A stretch of 13,525 nt of DNA, taken from CANHCC01 sp040381555 (GTDB lineage: Bacteria > Bacteroidota > Bacteroidia > J057 > RFSG01). The notes beneath the pieces were generated by a model. It saw nothing but the letters and a program-made list of their open reading frames with translations. It was not told the origin of the DNA and ran no database searches. Both the position numbers and the translations under genes were made by a program. The stretch covers positions 1 to 13,525 of the forward strand of contig JBEIHC010000077.1 of NCBI GenBank assembly GCA_040381555.1. Direction: 5' to 3'. Position 1 is the first letter of the stretch; each line of letters starts with the position of its first letter. Positions 1 to 5,896 of the stretch are shown in pieces.

Positions 1-131
1 AAAACATATTTCTTGTTTGCCTATCATTAATTGGATAAGCATAATTTAAATAACAATCATCCATACAGGTTATATAATCAATCATGAAGTTATTTAAATC
101 ACAATAAATAAATTGTTATAAAATTATATAT

Positions 132-139
132 TATACTTG
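132..139 (+). promoter_or_regulatory. Putative -7 box of small RNA copy A
   Basis: TATACTTG differs at one position from the Bacteroidota -7 element TAnnTTTG. An ATTG at 112-115 could be the -33 element, but the 16-nt spacer is shorter than usual. The block ATAATCAAT begins 58 bp upstream of this box, the same distance as in the other two copies. Start-site placement is inference. Confidence 0.35.
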
Positions 140-144
140 CGATA

Positions 145-243
145 TTATAATGAACCAGTATTCTGTCTAGCTTTTTTTAGAATTCTGGAACAAATCTCTT
201 TCGTTTTGAGAAATCCGGTAACGCCCGTTTCCGGATTTTTTTT
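145..243 (+). ncRNA. Putative small RNA, copy A of a triplicated family
   Basis: A predicted transcript of about 99 nt running from just after the TATACTTG box to the end of a T-run. It contains a hairpin in which CCAG-t-ATTCT (155-164) pairs with AGAAT-t-CTGG (ending 188), leaving the loop segment GTCTAGCTTTTTTT. A possible small TCTC/GAGA stem follows, then an intrinsic terminator. Copy C (about 910-1008) aligns over the whole length with about one indel; the central block TTCTGT(C/T)TAGCTTTTT and the segment TCGTTTTGA...AAATCCGG are nearly identical. Stem positions and total length are conserved. No ribosome-binding site or open frame of note lies inside. Family unknown. An attenuated leader or a decayed repeat are alternatives. 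Confidence 0.45.
211..243 (+). terminator. Intrinsic terminator of small RNA copy A
   Basis: AAATCCGG pairs with CCGGATTT. Inside this an inner AACG/CGTT stem is separated by a single T-T mismatch, and eight T residues follow. This is a textbook rho-independent terminator for plus-strand transcription. No coding gene precedes it, which supports a small RNA ending here. Confidence 0.75.
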
Positions 244-536
244 ATCAAGTACTTCAGAGCTCTAGCGAGCGAAAAGCTGTTTCCAATTTACCCTATGAGC
301 AGCCTTACCGCATTGAAAATAGCATGCATCCATTATTCCTAATCCCTTAACCTATGGCAGATCGCAGGAAAAATGTTTTTTTTTCTATTTCCTTGGCTCA
401 TTCTAAAGTAAAATTCATAAAAATTGCTTCTATTTATTTCGAATACAATCATTGATATATGTTAAATAATCAATCAAAACGGGATAAAAATAAGGCGAAC
501 TGATTCTTTGTGGATTTACTCATTAAAATTGTGTTA

Positions 537-639
537 ACATACTAATCCAGTCGTCGCATAGGCATTGTTAGATTTCTGGGGTTTTTACCTATAATTTTAA
601 AAGAATTCGATAACTATTGTTGTCGAATTCTTTTATTTT
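537..639 (+). ncRNA. Putative small RNA, copy B of a triplicated family (most diverged)
   Basis: The middle and most diverged copy. Its box TAAAATTG (524-531) again lies exactly 58 bp after the start of an ATAATCAAT block (466-474). CCAG (547-550) begins 23 bp from the start of the box, as CCAG or CTGG does in copies A and C, and CTGG (576-579) falls within 1 bp of the same offset. The segment TGTTAGATTTCTGG echoes copy C. Its terminator hairpin is a different sequence at nearly the same place. Upstream of the box, copies B and C share TGATATAT, ATAATCAAT-AAAA, ATAAAA and AGGCGAA in the same order. Sequence support is weaker than for A and C, so this may be a decayed copy. Confidence 0.33.
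598..639 (+). terminator. Strong terminator-like hairpin (copy B)
   Basis: TAAAAGAATTCGA (598-610) and TCGAATTCTTTTA (623-635) form a perfect 13-bp stem with a 12-nt loop, followed on the plus strand by TTTTAGGG. The stem is A/T-rich for a terminator but its pairing is complete. It sits where the terminators of copies A and C sit in their modules. It could also act in the minus direction. Confidence 0.55.
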
Positions 640-896
640 AGGGTATCTTGCGCGCCACTTGGGTATAAACAAATTCCAATCAGCCCAATTACCTGCCTTC
701 TCCCCTCTAACTAGCATCGATCTCTTGGCATAAAGCCTGAAAAAGGATGTACTTACCTGTAATCTTAGGCTGATGATAGAGTCAATTTTCTGAAAATCGC
801 TTACAACTAATTTTGAATAAATAAATGATATATACCATATAATCAATTAAAAACTACATAAAATCAGGAATCAGGCGAATCAAAGAATTCATTCAC

Positions 897-904
897 TATA
901 CTTG
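897..904 (+). promoter_or_regulatory. Putative -7 box of small RNA copy C
   Basis: TATACTTG, identical to the box of copy A, lies 58 bp after the start of an ATAATCAAT block at 839-847. No clear TTG is present about 20 bp upstream, so promoter assignment rests on conservation between the copies and on agreement with TAnnTTTG at all but one position. Confidence 0.33.
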
Positions 905-909
905 TCCTA

Positions 910-1008
910 CAATAATTGTCTGGTCTTCTGTTTAGCTTTTTGAGATTTCTAGGTAGTTCTCTATCGTTTTGAATAAATCCGGTGACGCCTGTTATCGGAT
1001 TTTTTTTT
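910..1008 (+). ncRNA. Putative small RNA, copy C of a triplicated family
   Basis: A predicted transcript of about 99 nt, nearly the same length as copy A. CTGG (920-923) pairs with CTAG (949-952) through a wobble pair, and TCT pairs with AGA inside; changes relative to copy A mostly keep these pairings. The loop keeps CTGTTTAGCTTTTT. The 3' half matches copy A through to the terminator. It ends 55 bp before the ATG of the O-antigen-ligase-like gene at 1064, so it could instead be an attenuated leader of that gene. The presence of sibling copies not followed by genes favours independent small RNAs. Confidence 0.45.
976..1008 (+). terminator. Intrinsic terminator of small RNA copy C
   Basis: AAATCCGG and TCGGATTT pair with one G-U wobble. 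The loop-proximal bases of the stem pair as T-A and wobble pairs, and nine T residues follow. Compared with the terminator at 211-243, the T-T mismatch has become a T-A pair and other changes give wobbles, so the structure is kept while the sequence changes. Confidence 0.7.
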
Positions 1009-1063
1009 GCTCTTTTTGCTTCCCCTGCATGATAAACTCCTAATTCTACCCTATTTTGCATCT

Positions 1064-2314
1064 ATGTTTTCAAAAACCTTGTCCCTCCAATCTCGAGAGA
1101 ACCAAGAACAATGGGTCTGGATTGGATTGATCATTTTTGTACTATTCATTCCCATAGCCAAACCTCCTTCAACGGTGGGTGAAATTTTGGCTCTCCTGGC
1201 CTGGCTCCCGGGAATTTTCTACCAACAGGTGCGGCAGGAAAGGTGGAGTAACCTCATTAACAGACCCTATCTACTTTTTTTTCCAGCATTTTTCGGAATT
1301 CAAGTATTAGGAATGCTCTGGACAAATGATATTTCCCAGGGACTGAAAGAGCTCAATATGCAACATTATCTACTGGTAATTCCATTGATATTGGGTAGTT
1401 TATCGTCCAATCCGAAAAGAGAAAAGCAGGTACTGTCTGCATTTTTACTAGCCAATTTAATTGCCTCTTGCCTCACGATTTTTATTCGTCAAACTGATAT
1501 TCCCCTGTTTAAGGCGGAAATTTATCTCCCCTCCCCATTTATTGCCCGACCCAGAGCCAGTTTATTTTATGCCTTTTCTCTATTTCTCCTCCTAGAAATC
1601 CCCTGGCTCATAGAATTAAAATCGCGAAAGGTTAAAATCTTGTGGGCGGTACTGCTTTTTATTCAGGCTATGGCCTTGCTGAACTTAGAAGGAAGAACCG
1701 GACAAATTGCCTTCGCACTGGTGCTGCCGCTCTGGCTGGTATTCAGACTAGTGAAAAAATATCGCCTTCTATGGCTTTTTGCATTTTCTTTGATGGTCAG
1801 TTTATTGGCCTGGCTTTCCTTCCATTACATCGGAAATATTCACAGGCGATTTACAGAGGCCTGGAATGAGGTAATCGCCTATCAGGAAGGATTTAAAGAT
1901 CGGAATGCCAATGAAACCTCTTTTGCCCGGAGATTTGTTTTCGTAGAAAAAAGCTGGGAGATATTTCTGCAAAATCCTGTTTTCGGAGTAGGAACAGGAG
2001 ATTTGCAGCAGGAAGTCTATCCATTATTCGACAACCATCCCTGGGGCATAGAACCCAATAAACCTCATTTGCAGTTTTTAGAAATTGGCGTAAAATTTGG
2101 ACTGATTGGGGTACTGATTTTTGTATTCGGATGGGTTTGGCAAATCATTCGAATACGCGGACCGGGAAAAATTCTTTATTACTGTTTTAGTTTGCTTTGT
2201 TTCGTTAGCATGATGACCGAATCCACACTGGATACCCAAGCAGGAATCAGTTTTTTTGTGGTAATAGGGACATTATTGCTGAAGAGTTCAGAAGAAATTC
2301 GAAATAGGGAGTAA
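1064..2314 (+). CDS. O-antigen ligase (Wzy_C) family membrane protein
   Basis: A 416-residue multi-pass inner-membrane protein resembling the O-antigen ligase/polymerase superfamily, which transfers or polymerises undecaprenyl-linked glycans at the periplasmic face. Visible are about ten or more hydrophobic segments (for example around 18-32, 101-112, 167-182, 192-205, 216-230, 236-252, 345-362 and 370-382), the LNLEGRTGQ segment with a conserved-looking Arg near 211, and a long hydrophilic loop (about 253-345). That loop contains RRFVFVEKSW, NPVFGVGTGDL and PHLQFLEIGVKFGLIG, typical of the Wzy_C domain. I chose the ATG at 1064. An in-frame TTG at 1007 exists but lies in the T-run of the upstream terminator. 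No sugar-transferase or flippase genes are adjacent, so ligase versus polymerase, and the substrate, cannot be told. The stop codon is formed by the first unit of the 17-bp repeat array. Confidence 0.8.
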   Translation: MFSKTLSLQSRENQEQWVWIGLIIFVLFIPIAKPPSTVGEILALLAWLPGIFYQQVRQERWSNLINRPYLLFFPAFFGIQVLGMLWTNDISQGLKELNMQHYLLVIPLILGSLSSNPKREKQVLSAFLLANLIASCLTIFIRQTDIPLFKAEIYLPSPFIARPRASLFYAFSLFLLLEIPWLIELKSRKVKILWAVLLFIQAMALLNLEGRTGQIAFALVLPLWLVFRLVKKYRLLWLFAFSLMVSLLAWLSFHYIGNIHRRFTEAWNEVIAYQEGFKDRNANETSFARRFVFVEKSWEIFLQNPVFGVGTGDLQQEVYPLFDNHPWGIEPNKPHLQFLEIGVKFGLIGVLIFVFGWVWQIIRIRGPGKILYYCFSLLCFVSMMTESTLDTQAGISFFVVIGTLLLKSSEEIRNRE

Positions 2315-2523
2315 ACCTCCGTTTAGGGTAAACTTCCGTTTAGGGTAAACCTCAGTTTAGGGTAAACCTCAGTTTAGGGTAAACCTCCGTTTAGGGTAAA
2401 CTTCAGTTTAGGGTAAACCTCAGTTTAGGGTAAACCCCGGTTTAGGGTAAACCTCAGTTTAGGTTAAACCCCGGTTTAGGGTAAACCTCGGTTTAGGGTA
2501 AACCCCGGTTTAGGGTAAACCTC
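2311..2523. repeat. 17-bp palindromic tandem repeat array, about 12.5 copies
   Basis: Twelve full units plus nine bases of the consensus GTAAACCTCMGTTTAGG (for example GTAAACCTCCGTTTAGG). Nearly all variation falls in the three or four central bases. The arms TAAAC and GTTTA are invariant apart from one unit starting TTAAAC. Each unit is an interrupted palindrome, and the junctions form a second one, GTTTA-GGG-TAAAC. The array begins on the stop codon of the plus-strand ligase-like gene and ends 7 bp before the stop codon of the convergent hemB, so it fills the whole gap. A short inverted block of the same unit lies at 8910-8960. It may act as a bidirectional terminator or a structural element. 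Confidence 0.95.
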
Positions 2524-2530
2524 AAAATCC

Positions 2531-3523
2531 TCACCGATTCTTTGCATACCAAGCAGCATACTCCTTGGCGAAATAAGAAATCACTATATCTGCCCCCGCT
2601 CTATGAATCGACATCAACACTTCAACCATGGCTTTCTCCCCATCAATCCAACCGTTTTGGGCTGCAGCCTTAATCATGGCATATTCCCCGGAAACATTAT
2701 AGGCTGCGACAGGCAATAAACTCTGCTGACGAACAGCTGCAATTACATCCAAATAAGACAATGCCGGTTTTACCATCAATATATCTGCCCCTTCGGCTGC
2801 ATCCAATTCCGCTTCTCTCAAAGCCTCCCGACGATTGGCAAAATCCATTTGGTAAGTTTTTTTATCTCCTGACTTCGGCGCCGAATCCAATGCATCCCGA
2901 AATGGTCCATAAAAAGCACTGGCATATTTAGCGGTATAGGACATAATTCCTGTACCCGCATAACCAGCATCATCGAGGGCTTTACGCAAATAGCCCACTC
3001 TGCCATCCATCATATCGCTTGGTCCAAGCAAATCGATACCCGCTTCCGCTTGAGCCAAAGACATTTTGGCCAAAATCGGAAGGGTCTCGTCATTTAAAAT
3101 TTTACCATTCTGCACAAACCCATCATGTCCATCGGAACTATAAGGATCCATGGCAACATCGGAGATCAAACAAATTTGTGGAAATCGAGATTTAAGATCC
3201 CGAATGGCTTTGAGGTAAAAATTCTCCGGATTCCAGGAATAGGTTGCGGTAGTATCTTTTAGTTCATCGGGCACAGCCGGAAAAAGCATAAAGGAAGAAA
3301 TGCCCAGATTCAGACAGGCTTCAATTTCTGCGGGTAATAAATCTGCGGAAATGCGATCTATTCCAGGCATAGATTTTACGGGAGTTCTTTTATTAACCCC
3401 AGCTTCCATAAATATCGGATACACAAATTGTCCGGGTAAGAGTACCGTTTCACGAACGAGTGTGCGGATGGCTTCAGATGCGCGATTGCGACGGGGACGG
3501 AGAGGGAGAGAAATGGGGTTCAT
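2531..3523 (-). CDS. hemB: Delta-aminolevulinic acid dehydratase (porphobilinogen synthase)
   Basis: Condenses two 5-aminolevulinate molecules to porphobilinogen, the first common step of tetrapyrrole (haem) synthesis, in the cytosol. At 330 residues it has the normal family length. The two Schiff-base lysines are visible: K199 in SYTAKYAS and K252 in MVKPALSYLD. DLLGPSDMMDGRV (about 164-175) is also diagnostic. The metal-site segment DVAMDPYSSDGHDG (about 122-135) has aspartates and alanine where zinc-dependent enzymes carry three cysteines, which indicates the cysteine-free, magnesium- or potassium-responsive class. The ATG at 3523 gives the expected N-terminus with the RPRRNR motif. It is monocistronic here: no other haem gene is adjacent, and it converges on the ligase-like gene. 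No clear -7 box was found upstream. Confidence 0.97.
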   Translation of the reverse strand: MNPISLPLRPRRNRASEAIRTLVRETVLLPGQFVYPIFMEAGVNKRTPVKSMPGIDRISADLLPAEIEACLNLGISSFMLFPAVPDELKDTTATYSWNPENFYLKAIRDLKSRFPQICLISDVAMDPYSSDGHDGFVQNGKILNDETLPILAKMSLAQAEAGIDLLGPSDMMDGRVGYLRKALDDAGYAGTGIMSYTAKYASAFYGPFRDALDSAPKSGDKKTYQMDFANRREALREAELDAAEGADILMVKPALSYLDVIAAVRQQSLLPVAAYNVSGEYAMIKAAAQNGWIDGEKAMVEVLMSIHRAGADIVISYFAKEYAAWYAKNR

Positions 3524-3827
3524 GGGGTAAAGTTACAAAACGGATAAGTATAGAATCCATAAAGAGTATCATTAACCCCCGCACCATTGATAGAAATAAA
3601 TTTGCCAATCCATCATGATGCTCCGAAGAAATAGACCGGTTACCTTGCGGCAGCGATAATATTTTAAATTTGATTTATCAGCTCTTTTTTGACTTCCACA
3701 CTATTCATTTCTTTATTCAAACAAACGCTTCAATATTGAAGAGAACAATATAGAGTGAAGCAAGTGGGGCGCAATCTTTTCCTGATATGGGGGAACTAGC
3801 GTACAAAATTTGGATAAAAATTAACTC
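3524..3827. other. Spacer upstream of hemB, no gene seen
   Basis: About 300 bp between the hemB start and the 16-bp repeat array. It must contain the hemB promoter (minus strand), but I find no good match to TAnnTTTG. No open frame, RNA gene or convincing hairpin is visible. Confidence 0.5.
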
Positions 3828-3970
3828 AGCTTGGTGCAAGCGAAGCTTGGTGCAAGCGAAGCTTGGGGTAAGCGAAGCTTGGTGCAAGCGAAGCTTGGGG
3901 TAAGCGAAGCTTGGTGCAAGCTGAGCTTGGGGTAAGCGAAGCTTGGTGCAAGCTGAGCTTACCCCAAACG
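3828..3970. repeat. 16-bp palindromic tandem repeat array, 8 copies plus an inverted terminal unit
   Basis: Eight exact-length units of AGCTTGGTGCAAGCGA or AGCTTGGGGTAAGCGA, two of them ending in CTG instead of CGA. The two versions alternate in the second half. Each unit is an interrupted palindrome (GCTTG-GTG-CAAGC or GCTT-GGGGT-AAGC). The last stretch, AGCTTACCCCAAACG (3956-3970), is a unit in inverse orientation, so TTGGGGTAAGC and GCTTACCCCAA can form a larger hairpin. The array lies immediately downstream of the rpoD terminator, between rpoD and hemB, which run in the same direction. Confidence 0.93.
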
Positions 3971-4007
3971 CAAAAACGCCTGCCCCAATTTCTTAGAGCA
4001 GGCGTTT
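3971..4007 (-). terminator. Intrinsic terminator of rpoD
   Basis: AAACGCCTGC (3974-3983) and GCAGGCGTTT (3998-4007) form a perfect 10-bp, G/C-rich stem with a 14-nt loop. Read on the minus strand the stem runs into TTTTTGCG. It starts 23 bp beyond the rpoD stop codon, so it is well placed to end the rpoD transcript. The plus strand is also followed by a pyrimidine-rich stretch, so it could act in both directions. Confidence 0.8.
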
Positions 4008-4029
4008 CCCTTTTCTTTTATCCTAATTA

Positions 4030-4896
4030 CTAGCCCAAATAAGACTTCAATGTCTTACTCCGAGAAGTATGTCTCAATCTCCTGATGGCTTTTTCTTTAA
4101 TCTGACGAACCCTTTCCCGGGTTAAATCAAATTTCTCCCCAATTTCCTCCAAAGTCAAAGAATGCTCCACGCCAATACCGAAATACAAACGAATGACTTC
4201 CGCTTCTCTCTGGGTCAAAGTACTCAAAGCACGATCTACTTCTTTACTTAAGCTCTCATTAATTAAGCCATTATCCGGCTTGGGCTCTTCGTCATTTTCC
4301 AGTACATCGAGCAAACGATTTTCTTCGCCTTGTACAAATGGGGCATCCATGGAAATATGGCGACCAGAAATTTTCAAAGTATCAGATACCTCATCGGCTG
4401 TCATGCCATCGAGAATTTCCGCAATTTCATGAGGAGCCGGCTCGCGTTCGAATTCCTGCTCTAGCTTAGAAAAAGCTTTACCAATTTTATTCAAAGCCCC
4501 TACCCGATTCAATGGAAGGCGCACAATACGAGATTGCTCAGCTAATGCCTGCAAAATACTTTGACGAATCCACCAAACTGCATAGGATATAAACTTAAAT
4601 CCACGCGTTTCATCAAATCGTTTGGCAGCTTTAATCAATCCGAGATTTCCTTCATTAATTAAATCTCCGAGAGATAATCCTTGGTTCTGGTACTGTTTTG
4701 CTACAGACACGACGAAACGGAGATTGGCTTTTGTCAGAATTTCCAAAGCCTGCTGATCACCCTCCCGGATGCGCTGGGCTAATTCTACCTCATCATCCGG
4801 CGTAAGCAGTTCAACCTTACCAATTTCCTGAAGGTATTTGTCCAGAGATTGGGATTCCCGGTTCGTAATCTGCTTACTGATTTTAAGTTGTCTCAT
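4030..4896 (-). CDS. rpoD: RNA polymerase primary sigma factor (sigma-70/RpoD)
   Basis: The 288-residue sigma factor directs core RNA polymerase to housekeeping promoters. Region 1.2 is at about 15-47 (SLDKYLQEIGKVELLTPDDE). Region 2 is at about 50-122, with NLRFVVSVAKQYQNQGLSLGDLINEGNLGL for core binding and RGFKFISYAVWWIRQSI for melting and -7 element recognition. Region 3 is at about 130-205. Region 4 is at about 222-280, with the helix-turn-helix SLTLEEIGEKFDLTRERVRQIKEKA. Region 1.1 and the non-conserved insert of proteobacterial RpoD are absent, as is normal for the short Bacteroidota form. The ATG at 4896 leaves the usual N-terminus MRQLKISKQIT. A 12-bp palindrome lies just upstream and an intrinsic terminator downstream. 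It follows a pair of usp genes in the same direction with an 81-bp gap. Confidence 0.96.
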   Translation of the reverse strand: MRQLKISKQITNRESQSLDKYLQEIGKVELLTPDDEVELAQRIREGDQQALEILTKANLRFVVSVAKQYQNQGLSLGDLINEGNLGLIKAAKRFDETRGFKFISYAVWWIRQSILQALAEQSRIVRLPLNRVGALNKIGKAFSKLEQEFEREPAPHEIAEILDGMTADEVSDTLKISGRHISMDAPFVQGEENRLLDVLENDEEPKPDNGLINESLSKEVDRALSTLTQREAEVIRLYFGIGVEHSLTLEEIGEKFDLTRERVRQIKEKAIRRLRHTSRSKTLKSYLG

Positions 4897-4923
4897 TCAG
4901 TGTATATTTTGTTACTATAACGA

Positions 4924-4935
4924 TTTCAATTGAAA
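4924..4935. promoter_or_regulatory. Perfect 12-bp palindrome upstream of rpoD
   Basis: TTTCAATTGAAA lies 27 bp upstream of the rpoD ATG and is flanked by direct AACGAT copies. It could be an operator in the rpoD leader. A palindrome of this length is expected by chance a few times in a window of this size, so support is weak. Confidence 0.2.
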
Positions 4936-4977
4936 GAACGATACTATTTTGAGTCTTGGCAAGGATTAATAAAATAA

Positions 4978-5850
4978 TCAGCCATTAAAACTCCACGACA
5001 ATTTGGGCTGAACATATTCACGGGTAGGCCGAATACTGATGACGGGGATCTCAGAATGATTCACTACATGCTCCGCAGTAGAGCCCATGAACTGCTCTTT
5101 AATCTTAAGCTCTTGCTGAGTCATGATGGCAATCAAATCTGCCCCAATTTCTTCTCCATATTTTACAACAACATCAGAAATAGGCGCCTCAGTCAACAAC
5201 AATTTAGCCTCATGTGGCACCCCTTTAGAAGCAAAAAACTCAGAAACTTTATCCAGCTGAAGTTGAAGTCTTTCCCGTATTGCAGGATCGTCCGTTTGTA
5301 GAACAGACATAATATTGACTTTGGAACCGAAGTATTCAGAAAATTCCCAGGCAAACGCTACTTTCTCGCGGGTTTCTTTTGTCAAATCCAACGGAAGCAA
5401 AATATTTTTAAACCCTTCGCGCGGATGGGAATTTCGAAAACTAATTACCGGGCACTTACACCCACGAATAATACGACCGGCATTACTGCCAACCAGATAT
5501 TCTTTTATTCCAGAAGCTCCATGTGTACTCATCATAACGAACCAAGCAGAAATTTCTGCAGCAGCTTCTATGACGGCTTTGTGTGGCTTACCAGACTTGA
5601 TCATCTTAGAAAATTCCACTCCAGAATTATCGTATCGGGCAATCAATTGATTGAGCAATTTATCCGCCCGTTCCCGCATATCATCTTCATCTTTAGAAGT
5701 AAAAATTCGGGTGGGAAGAGAAGGAGATTCAACCACATGCAACAAAACTATTTCTCCTTTTTTAAGTTGGGCAAAATGTATAGCCGCATCGAGGGGATAT
5801 TGACTAAAATCGGAAAAGTCAACGGGAATAATGATTTTTTTCTGTAACAT
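4978..5850 (-). CDS. Universal stress protein, two tandem UspA domains
   Basis: A 290-residue cytosolic protein with two UspA folds, at about 1-140 (KKIIIPVDFSDFS start) and about 147-275 (KNILLPLDLTKET start). UspA proteins bind ATP or sense stress; the exact role varies. Domain 1 keeps the nucleotide-loop pattern G111-x9-G121-S122 (HGASGIKEYLVGSN). In domain 2 the first glycine is replaced by Gln (Q246-x9-G256-S257), so nucleotide binding there is doubtful. It is the downstream partner of a second tandem UspA protein, 46 bp away on the same strand, and was probably formed by duplication. Start: ATG at 5850, directly before the conserved first beta strand. A possible internal promoter lies in the gap. 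Confidence 0.9.
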   Translation of the reverse strand: MLQKKIIIPVDFSDFSQYPLDAAIHFAQLKKGEIVLLHVVESPSLPTRIFTSKDEDDMRERADKLLNQLIARYDNSGVEFSKMIKSGKPHKAVIEAAAEISAWFVMMSTHGASGIKEYLVGSNAGRIIRGCKCPVISFRNSHPREGFKNILLPLDLTKETREKVAFAWEFSEYFGSKVNIMSVLQTDDPAIRERLQLQLDKVSEFFASKGVPHEAKLLLTEAPISDVVVKYGEEIGADLIAIMTQQELKIKEQFMGSTAEHVVNHSEIPVISIRPTREYVQPKLSWSFNG

Positions 5851-5867
5851 TTCTACAATTATCCTCG

Positions 5868-5894
5868 CAAAATTACACTTTTTTTTTGCTCAAA
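5868..5894 (-). promoter_or_regulatory. Possible promoter between the two usp genes
   Basis: On the minus strand TAATTTTG (5875-5868) is a full match to TAnnTTTG, and TTTG (5894-5891) lies 15 nt upstream. That spacer is shorter than the usual 19-20 nt. It could give the downstream usp gene its own transcript. Confidence 0.3.
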
Positions 5895-5896
5895 GT

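Larger units (their letters stand above)
1..1063. other. Long AT-rich region without a convincing protein gene
   Basis: About 1 kb without a recognisable coding sequence. It carries three diverged direct copies of one module (about 66-243, 451-639 and 824-1008), annotated separately as putative small RNAs with their terminators. I see nothing identifiable in 1-65, 244-450 or 640-823. Two short minus-strand open frames (589-846 and 864-1061) run antisense through the modules and their terminator hairpins. Neither resembles a known family, and I do not treat them as genes. Confidence 0.6.

Noticed and set aside
589..846. Minus-strand open frame of 85 codons
   Set aside because: Its end runs through the perfect 13-bp hairpin at 598-635 and its start lies in the upstream part of module copy C. 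It has no recognisable domain and no initiation signal I can see.
864..1061. Minus-strand open frame of 65 codons
   Set aside because: Lies antisense to the whole of small RNA copy C and its terminator, and the composition is not convincing for a protein.
1007..1063. TTG start for the ligase-like gene, 19 codons upstream
   Set aside because: The TTG is inside the T-run of the terminator at 976-1008; the ATG at 1064 is more plausible.
2311..2523. CRISPR array
   Set aside because: Units follow each other directly at 17 bp with no unique spacers, and no cas genes are present.
2311..2523. Telomere-like (TTTAGGG) or G-quadruplex element
   Set aside because: The GGG tracts are separated by about 14 bases and the unit is a palindrome; the resemblance to TTTAGGG telomeres is incidental.
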